Shown here piece by piece: positions 6,405 to 11,409 of a DNA stretch of 11,409 nucleotides; position 1 is the first letter of the stretch; each line of letters starts with the position of its first letter. A program made the position numbers and the translations under genes. The DNA lies in the NCBI GenBank assembly GCA_016209245.1, contig JACQWN010000442.1, forward strand, positions 1-11,409, read 5' to 3'. The notes under the pieces are model-generated. The model saw nothing but the letters and a program-made list of their open reading frames with translations, made no database searches and was not told the DNA's origin. This DNA is from Bacteroidia bacterium. Its GTDB lineage: Bacteria; Bacteroidota; Bacteroidia; Bacteroidales; BM523.

Positions 6405-6478
6405 AGGTGCAGAGCACCGCAACATTAATTCCTGCAAATATAGACTTTAATCAGTTAATATTATGGTGCTCTGCACCT
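6405..6478. repeat. Inverted repeat with aggtgcagagcacc arms
   Basis: aggtgcagagcacc (6405-6418) and ggtgctctgcacct (6465-6478) are perfect 14-bp inverted copies separated by 46 bp of AT-rich sequence. Each arm is also internally near-palindromic. Confidence 0.85.
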
Positions 6479-6508
6479 ACAAATAATAACGGTACTCTGT
6501 AATTATTT

Positions 6509-6607
6509 CACCGAAGTACGAATTTGTTACGAACATACGAAGTACGAAAGATATAATATTGCTAATATTCGTAGTTCGTAAGTTCGTATTCTGTTCGTAA
6601 TTCGGTG
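6509..6607. repeat. tacgaa-type inverted repeat, full copy
   Basis: The left arm (6509-6550, begins caccgaagtacg) and right arm (6567-6607, ends gtaattcggtg) are imperfect inverted copies built from tacgaa/ttcgta words. A related half copy occurs at 2784-2828. No coding potential is seen; this element and its two neighbours fill most of the 482-bp gap between tsaB and the next gene. Confidence 0.8.
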
Positions 6608-6655
6608 GAATAATAATTTTAGTATAAAAAATAACCTGAATAATTTCAATTATTT

Positions 6656-6686
6656 TTTGAGTTTAATTGAAAAATACTCAACTTTG
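6656..6686 (+). promoter_or_regulatory. Bacteroidota-type promoter
   Basis: TTTG (6656-6659) and CAACTTTG (6679-6686) are separated by 19 bp, matching the Bacteroidota -33/-7 pair TTTG/TAnnTTTG with one mismatch. Transcription is expected near 6693, giving a leader of about 23 nt before the ATG at 6716. This is the best promoter in the window. Confidence 0.7.
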
Positions 6687-6715
6687 CAACTATATTAAAC
6701 AAAATTTATTTTATT

Positions 6716-8920
6716 ATGAAAACAAAAAAAATTTTAACAGTACTTTGTACATTATTTGCAATTTCAGGCGCCTTGGCAGGAGGATATGAAATAACCAATA
6801 TTGACAGCGCCAATACTAACGGAGGCTTAAAAAACAGACCGGTTTATGCAATAGCAGTAGATAATAACGGGAATGCATGGTTTGGATACGGAGGTTATGG
6901 CGGTGGTATTACCAGGCGATCCGGTACTATCTGGACTACATTTACCACTGATGATGGTCTTGTTAACGACCAGGTGAATGATATTGCAATAGATATGAAC
7001 GGACATGTATGGGTTACTACCAATGGTGGTGTTTCAAGATTTAACGGAACAAGCTGGATTAATTACACTGCTGCCGACAGCGGCACCCTGATAAGCAATT
7101 TTGTTCGTGTAATAGCTCTTGCACCACCCCCTTCAAATAAAATATGGTTCGGAACAGATATTGGTATTTCGGTTTTCGATGGAAATAGCACATGGAATCA
7201 AATAACTGATATTGGCTTGCCCATAACTAATCCTAATATTACTGCATTGGCTTGTAAAGGACCGGATATATGGGCAGCAACAGATATAGGAGTCGCAAAA
7301 TTTGATGGGATTACATGGGCTACATATACTCCGGCAACCGATTCAAATTTAGTAGGTATGGTAGTGGATATAGTTTCACTCAATTCAAATTCATCAGTTT
7401 GGTTCGCAGGCGCCGGATGGGAAAATTACGGATTATCGCATTATGAACAAGGATTGGGTTTTATTGAAAAAATTACTGAAATAGATGGAACTTTATTAAC
7501 TGAACTAACCAGCATGAATATTGATAACATTGGTAATATCTGGGTCGGTCAATTTATGACCGGCTTATGGAAGTACGATTTTTATGGATGGCATTATCTG
7601 TTTGATGAAAACGGAGGTCTAATCAGCAACCAGGTTAATACTATCTTTGTTGATTCACAAAATAATGTATGGGTTGGAACAGAAAAGGGTGTTTCATTTC
7701 TTGAACCTATTCTTGAGATATATGCATGGACTGAAGGATATCTTACATGTAATCAATGCGATGGTATCATTCATATTGAAGCCTATAGCGGTACACCTCC
7801 TTTTACCTGCACGGCCGTTCGTGATTCATGGTCGCAAATCTATACTTTAGATCCAGTGGACACTATTACAGATTTATGTCCAGGCAAGTATGTTCTGACT
7901 ATTACCGAAAGCAGCGGTGTGCTTGATCCCTGGATTGATACAATTGAGCTTTCTTACCCGCCTTCTTATTTATCAGGAACCGTTTATTATGATTCACTTC
8001 CATGTGTCGGAATTGATGCCTATGCTGAGTTATATAAAGTAAATCCGGGTGGTGTAGTACATACGCTTGTAAGAACTGCACCGGTTGATTCAGCTACAGC
8101 AGTTTATGGTTTTTATGAAATTTTTGAAGATACATATCTTGTAAGGATTATCAATTATTCAAGTGACCCAAATTATGAAAATCTGTTAAATACATATTAT
8201 GGAGATACTTATAGAAATACACTTGCAACACAAACTAATGTGGGTTGTAATGCTCAAGTAACAGGAATAGATATTAATATGATTAATTCCACGCCACAAG
8301 CGGGAGATGGTATAATTTCAGGAACTATCAGATATATACCATACAGTCTTAAATCATTGAAAGCACAAGGTGATCCGGTTCCAGGCGCAGACATATATAT
8401 CGAGCAGGAGCCAAGCGAAGAACCAATTGCCTACTCCGAGACCGATTCTTCGGGGTATTATGAATTTACAAATCTTGGCGATAGTTTATATACTCTTTAT
8501 GTGGATATTCCTGGATTGTCTCTTATTTCAACATATCAGATTGATATTACCGACAGCAATACTTTTTTCAGCAATATAAATTTCTATGTTGATACGCTTT
8601 ATGGTTTAGGTTATGGTTTAGGAATCTCAACAGATAGTACAATGTTTATAAATGAATCAGGCCAGCCGGAAGTCAATATTAATATTTTCCCTAATCCATA
8701 TAACGATAATGTCTATATAGAATATTCTTTAAAAGAAATATCATCCATAACTATTGAAATATTTGATGCCGCCGGCAGGAAAATAGATATTCTTGAAAAT
8801 GGAAAAAAACATGCAGGTAATTACAGTTATTCATTTAATGGAGAACAACGTGGAACATATTTTATTCTGTTCAGAATTAATTCAACATTTTATTTGAAAA
8901 AAATTATCAGAACTGGGTGA
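6716..8920 (+). CDS. Secreted beta-propeller protein with T9SS sorting domain
   Basis: The product has 734 residues. Residues 1-21 are a Sec signal peptide (MKTKKILTVLCTLFAISGALA). Residues 43-330 hold about six or seven propeller repeats of the two-component-regulator type, seen as NGNAWFGYGG, NGHVWVTTNGGVSRFNG, NKIWFGTDIGISVFDG, DIWAATDIGVAKFDG, NIGNIWVGQ and NNVWVGTEKGVSF. Residues 335-400 resemble a SprB-like repeat (CNQCDGIIHIEAYSGTPPF, then LCPGKYVLTITES). Residues 533-625 resemble a carboxypeptidase-regulatory-like beta-sandwich (ISGTIRY, VPGADIYIEQ, SETDSSGYYEFTNL). Residues 655-734 are the type IX secretion sorting domain (INIFPNPYNDNVYIEYSL, then GTYFILFRI). It is predicted to cross the outer membrane by T9SS and be attached to the surface or released. 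No histidine kinase part is present despite the propeller type. The ligand is unknown. Confidence 0.9.
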   Translation: MKTKKILTVLCTLFAISGALAGGYEITNIDSANTNGGLKNRPVYAIAVDNNGNAWFGYGGYGGGITRRSGTIWTTFTTDDGLVNDQVNDIAIDMNGHVWVTTNGGVSRFNGTSWINYTAADSGTLISNFVRVIALAPPPSNKIWFGTDIGISVFDGNSTWNQITDIGLPITNPNITALACKGPDIWAATDIGVAKFDGITWATYTPATDSNLVGMVVDIVSLNSNSSVWFAGAGWENYGLSHYEQGLGFIEKITEIDGTLLTELTSMNIDNIGNIWVGQFMTGLWKYDFYGWHYLFDENGGLISNQVNTIFVDSQNNVWVGTEKGVSFLEPILEIYAWTEGYLTCNQCDGIIHIEAYSGTPPFTCTAVRDSWSQIYTLDPVDTITDLCPGKYVLTITESSGVLDPWIDTIELSYPPSYLSGTVYYDSLPCVGIDAYAELYKVNPGGVVHTLVRTAPVDSATAVYGFYEIFEDTYLVRIINYSSDPNYENLLNTYYGDTYRNTLATQTNVGCNAQVTGIDINMINSTPQAGDGIISGTIRYIPYSLKSLKAQGDPVPGADIYIEQEPSEEPIAYSETDSSGYYEFTNLGDSLYTLYVDIPGLSLISTYQIDITDSNTFFSNINFYVDTLYGLGYGLGISTDSTMFINESGQPEVNINIFPNPYNDNVYIEYSLKEISSITIEIFDAAGRKIDILENGKKHAGNYSYSFNGEQRGTYFILFRINSTFYLKKIIRTG

Positions 8921-8941
8921 TGTAGTAGTAGCGGATCACCC
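8915..8941. terminator. Possible hairpin terminator at convergent gene ends
   Basis: gggtgat (8915-8921) pairs with atcaccc (8935-8941) around a 13-nt loop, overlapping the stop codon of the propeller gene and lying just beyond the 3' end of the convergent regulator. The stem is short and no T-tract follows directly, so termination is only a possibility. Confidence 0.3.
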
Positions 8942-8965
8942 CAACTTCTAAAAAAACTTTATTGG

Positions 8966-10117
8966 TTATGGTCTTTTTATAACTACAATAAATATTTCTC
9001 TTTCCTGGTCATTAATAAAATCAATTTCAGGGTATAACGAAATTGCTCTTGGGATACCTGAGCCAACGCCTGTAAATGGCAATAAATATCGTGCATTTGT
9101 AAATAATATCGGGTTTCTGACATTAGAAGTACCGGTTTTTATGTTTTCTATTGATAGACGATTTGGAAGTTTTCCGGGACTTATTATTTCTATACGGTTA
9201 TCAAAAATAAACACTTTTATTGTGCTGCTTATAAAGTAATCGCGATGAACTAATGCATTAACAATAAATTCCTCAAACACTTTTTCTGGAATTTCTAATT
9301 GCCCGATACTATTAAAACTTTTTTCAACCTGAACTTTATGAAGATTTCTTGTAATAAAATTCATTGTTTTTTCAAACAGTGCTACAATATTTCCTTCAAA
9401 TGGATGTTCATTGTCGCGAAATTCAGAGCCAGAAATTTCATTACCGATGTATGAAATACACTGCACAGTGAACATTGGCTTATATCGTTGCGGATTATTT
9501 CCAAATAAAAGTAAACCTGCTAATGTTAAATTTTTATCTTTGGCTAAGCCCATGTTATTGAGAACTTGAGACATAGAAAGTTTTATTGAATGAAAACTTT
9601 TTTTGGTTTTCTTTTTAATAAACTTTTTAAAAGTATCAATATTCATATTGTTAAAAGAAGTTGAAATGATAACCATTTCATCAGCAAAAATTTTGGCGGA
9701 TTGCTGAAACATTCTCAAAACTTCTTCAGGTTGTGCAATTCTTTTATCACTCCCCTTTTTTATATAAACAACTCCCTCATGAGTATAATAAGGTAAGTTT
9801 ATTCCTTTTGGAACTTCAACTACAAGTATATCCTTACCTTGTACTGATATAACCTGGGTTAAAGGAGAAATAGGCGGTTTTATTAAATCCGATGCTGCGC
9901 TGCCAATCCATTGATTAAACTTTCTTATGGCTTCAGAAGCGATACCCTGCACCTCTCCATTATCAGCAACCCCAATAATTAATAAACCACCTAATGTGTT
10001 TGAAAAAGCAACTAACTCCTGAACTAATTGATTGATATTATTCAGAGTTACTTTATATTGAACGGTACTGGTTTCATATCCGCGTTCAATCGTTTCAATT
10101 ATTTTTATTGTTTCCAT
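8966..10117 (-). CDS. AlbA_2/Schlafen-type ATP-binding regulator, complete
   Basis: The product has 383 residues and the same family plan as the gene at 1128-2408. Residues 12-130 are the AlbA_2 domain (FSNTLGGLLIIGVADNGEVQG at 38-58). The usual ExxxVEFK motif reads TSTVQYKVTL (16-25), a weak version. Residues 274-363 form the GHKL-like region and are complete: EEFIVNALVHRDYF (282-295), IFDNRIEIISPGKLP (304-318), NVRNPILF (332-339) and GVGSGIPRA (350-358). There is no C-terminal winged helix; the protein ends soon after the ATPase region. Such proteins are predicted regulators or nucleic-acid-associated ATPases, but their substrates are mostly unknown. It starts at ATG 10117 and has a probable -7 box about 90 nt upstream. 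It is divergent from the GlmU-like gene and shows no partner suggesting a defence operon. Confidence 0.87.
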   Translation of the reverse strand: METIKIIETIERGYETSTVQYKVTLNNINQLVQELVAFSNTLGGLLIIGVADNGEVQGIASEAIRKFNQWIGSAASDLIKPPISPLTQVISVQGKDILVVEVPKGINLPYYTHEGVVYIKKGSDKRIAQPEEVLRMFQQSAKIFADEMVIISTSFNNMNIDTFKKFIKKKTKKSFHSIKLSMSQVLNNMGLAKDKNLTLAGLLLFGNNPQRYKPMFTVQCISYIGNEISGSEFRDNEHPFEGNIVALFEKTMNFITRNLHKVQVEKSFNSIGQLEIPEKVFEEFIVNALVHRDYFISSTIKVFIFDNRIEIISPGKLPNRLSIENIKTGTSNVRNPILFTNARYLLPFTGVGSGIPRAISLYPEIDFINDQEREIFIVVIKRP

Positions 10118-10203
10118 AAATCGTAAATCATTTTTCGTTTTTCAAAAGCTTCATCACCACCTTGCCATATAGTATTACCAATTTTACAATTTTTTTTATG
10201 CTG

Positions 10204-10211
10204 CAAAGTTA
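10204..10211 (-). promoter_or_regulatory. Putative -7 box of the second AlbA_2-type gene
   Basis: The minus strand reads TAACTTTG, an exact match to TAnnTTTG, implying a leader of about 80 nt. No -33 TTTG is found at the normal spacing. Confidence 0.45.
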
Positions 10212-10248
10212 CAAATTTATTGAAAGTATAATATTTAAAAAATTTACT

Positions 10249-10256
10249 TAAATTTG
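10249..10256 (+). promoter_or_regulatory. Putative -7 box of the GlmU-like gene
   Basis: TAAATTTG matches TAnnTTTG and would start transcription near 10263, about 18 nt before ATG 10281. It lies 37 bp from the oppositely oriented -7 box at 10204-10211, so the 163-bp gap holds divergent promoters. No -33 motif is evident. Confidence 0.45.
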
Positions 10257-10280
10257 TATGCTAATTAAAAAATTTTTTTC

Positions 10281-11409
10281 ATGAATTACGTATTAATTGA
10301 TGACCATACATGGAGAAGCTTGCTCCCTTTGACATTCACTCGTCCTGTTTCTGAAATCAGGATAGGAATACTTACTATTAAAGAAAAATGGGATAAATTT
10401 TTTAGTACAGAGTGTTCTTATATTACTGAACAATATTTATCTGAGAAATTCAGAATTAAAAAGGAACCTGAAAATATATTAATTAATTCTTCGGTATTAC
10501 CTAATCCTGCTCTTGTAAATGAAATTTCGCTGTTATCATGCGGCGAGGCGCTTATTAAAGGAAATATTTTTATTGCTGTACGGTTAAAATCCAATCAGCT
10601 TACCCAGGATTGTGTTTTTAATCTGACAGAATTTAAAGTTATCAGCACTAATATCAATTTTTTGAAAATCACATATCCATGGGATATTTTCCGTATGAAC
10701 GGCGAGGCGCTTCAATTGGATTATAATTTATTGACTTATGAAAAAAAATCGCTGGAACTTAGCAAAACAAACAATATTCTTGGCCATGAAAATATTTTCG
10801 TTGAAGAAGATGTCAAAGCTGAATTTGTTACAATCAATGCTACTACAGGCCCGGTATATATCGGCAGACATTCAGAAATTATGGAAGGGACGATTATCCG
10901 TGGTCCGTTTGCCATTGGTGAACATTCTGTTATAAAATCAGGTACTAGAATATATGGTCCTACTACAATCGGTCCCCATTCAAAAGCAGGGGGTGAAATA
11001 AGCAATTCTGTCATTTTTGCATACAGCAATAAGGTGCATGATGGTTTTTTAGGGAATTCGGTTTTGGGAGAATGGTGTAACATCGGCGCCGGTACTAATA
11101 TTTCAAATCTGAAAAATAATTATGCGGAAGTACGTATATGGAGCTATGAATCTGAAAAATTTGTAAAAACTGGATTGCAATTTTGCGGTCTGATAATGGG
11201 CGATCATTCAAAATGCGGTATTAATACAATGTTCAATACCGGCACAGTAATTGGTGTAAATACTAATATTTACGGTTCGGGTTTTCCCAGGAATTTTATT
11301 CCCTCATTTACATGGGGCGGTACTTCCGGATATTCGGAATACGAGCTTCAGAGAGCTTATGAAGTAGCTGAAAAAGTTATGAACCGCCGTAACAGGTCAC
11401 TTGATTTAT
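10281..11409 (+). CDS. Alternative GlmU-like sugar nucleotidyltransferase/acetyltransferase, 3' end outside window
   Basis: The frame is open from ATG 10281 to the window end (376 codons plus one base), and the family is usually about 390-400 residues, so little is missing. The start MNYVLIDDHTWRSLLPLTFT, then RPVSEIRIGILTIKEKWD (21-38), is typical of the Bacteroidota GlmU-like family that is proposed to replace GlmU in making UDP-GlcNAc for cell wall and lipopolysaccharide. The classical nucleotidyltransferase loop LAAGxGTRM is absent from its N-terminus. Residues 187-275 carry left-handed beta-helix hexapeptide repeats (GPVYIGRHSEI, GPFAIGEHSVI, GPTTIGPHSKAGG). Then follow FLGNSVLGEWCNIGAGTNIS (256-275) and LKNNYAEVRIW (277-287), which correspond to the acetyltransferase active region of GlmU. 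Function is inferred from the family, not from neighbours. Confidence 0.85.
   Translation, partial: MNYVLIDDHTWRSLLPLTFTRPVSEIRIGILTIKEKWDKFFSTECSYITEQYLSEKFRIKKEPENILINSSVLPNPALVNEISLLSCGEALIKGNIFIAVRLKSNQLTQDCVFNLTEFKVISTNINFLKITYPWDIFRMNGEALQLDYNLLTYEKKSLELSKTNNILGHENIFVEEDVKAEFVTINATTGPVYIGRHSEIMEGTIIRGPFAIGEHSVIKSGTRIYGPTTIGPHSKAGGEISNSVIFAYSNKVHDGFLGNSVLGEWCNIGAGTNISNLKNNYAEVRIWSYESEKFVKTGLQFCGLIMGDHSKCGINTMFNTGTVIGVNTNIYGSGFPRNFIPSFTWGGTSGYSEYELQRAYEVAEKVMNRRNRSLDL

Noticed and set aside
1128..10117. A new anti-phage defence island built from AlbA_2/Schlafen-type proteins and the MNT remnant
   Set aside because: The two AlbA_2-type genes are separated by 6.5 kb of core metabolism, no effector or nuclease adjoins them, and the MNT frame is truncated.

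Overview
The window comes from a member of the Bacteroidota, probably a free-living or environmental lineage. The DNA is AT-rich. One gene encodes a type IX secretion (T9SS) C-terminal sorting domain. Several genes are preceded by the Bacteroidota -7 promoter motif TAnnTTTG and have no strong Shine-Dalgarno sequence. The alternative GlmU-like protein at the right end is a family typical of this phylum. The intergenic regions are packed with short tandem and inverted repeats.

Layout. Left region (1-2460), all on the minus strand: a 34-residue remnant of a minimal nucleotidyltransferase (MNT); a secreted phage-tail-collar-domain protein; an AlbA_2/Schlafen-type ATP-binding regulator that appears to have lost an internal segment; and a 48-nt fossil of a second tail-collar gene's 3' end, directly before the regulator's start codon. 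A 25-bp exact direct repeat carrying a -7 box sits before both the collar gene and the MNT remnant. This region looks rearranged and accessory. Region 2461-2860 holds a nested inverted repeat with a perfect 21-bp hairpin, a promoter, and a dispersed tacgaa-type repeat that runs into the 5' end of the next gene.

Middle region (2760-6233) is housekeeping: a glutamine synthetase whose conserved N-terminal helix is still readable in frame upstream of the first ATG, then a 280-bp gap of 8-mer and 7-mer tandem repeats, cysQ, and the convergent gene tsaB. A repeat-rich gap (6234-6715) follows. Next come a 734-residue secreted beta-propeller protein with a T9SS sorting domain and a good Bacteroidota promoter, a second AlbA_2-type regulator on the minus strand (complete), and, divergent from it, the GlmU-like gene cut by the window end.

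The genes do not form one pathway. cysQ, tsaB, the glutamine synthetase and the GlmU-like gene are separate metabolic or core functions. No convincing new defence or biosynthetic system is present. The most interesting content is evolutionary: gene remnants, a putative in-frame deletion, and repeats that have invaded gene boundaries.
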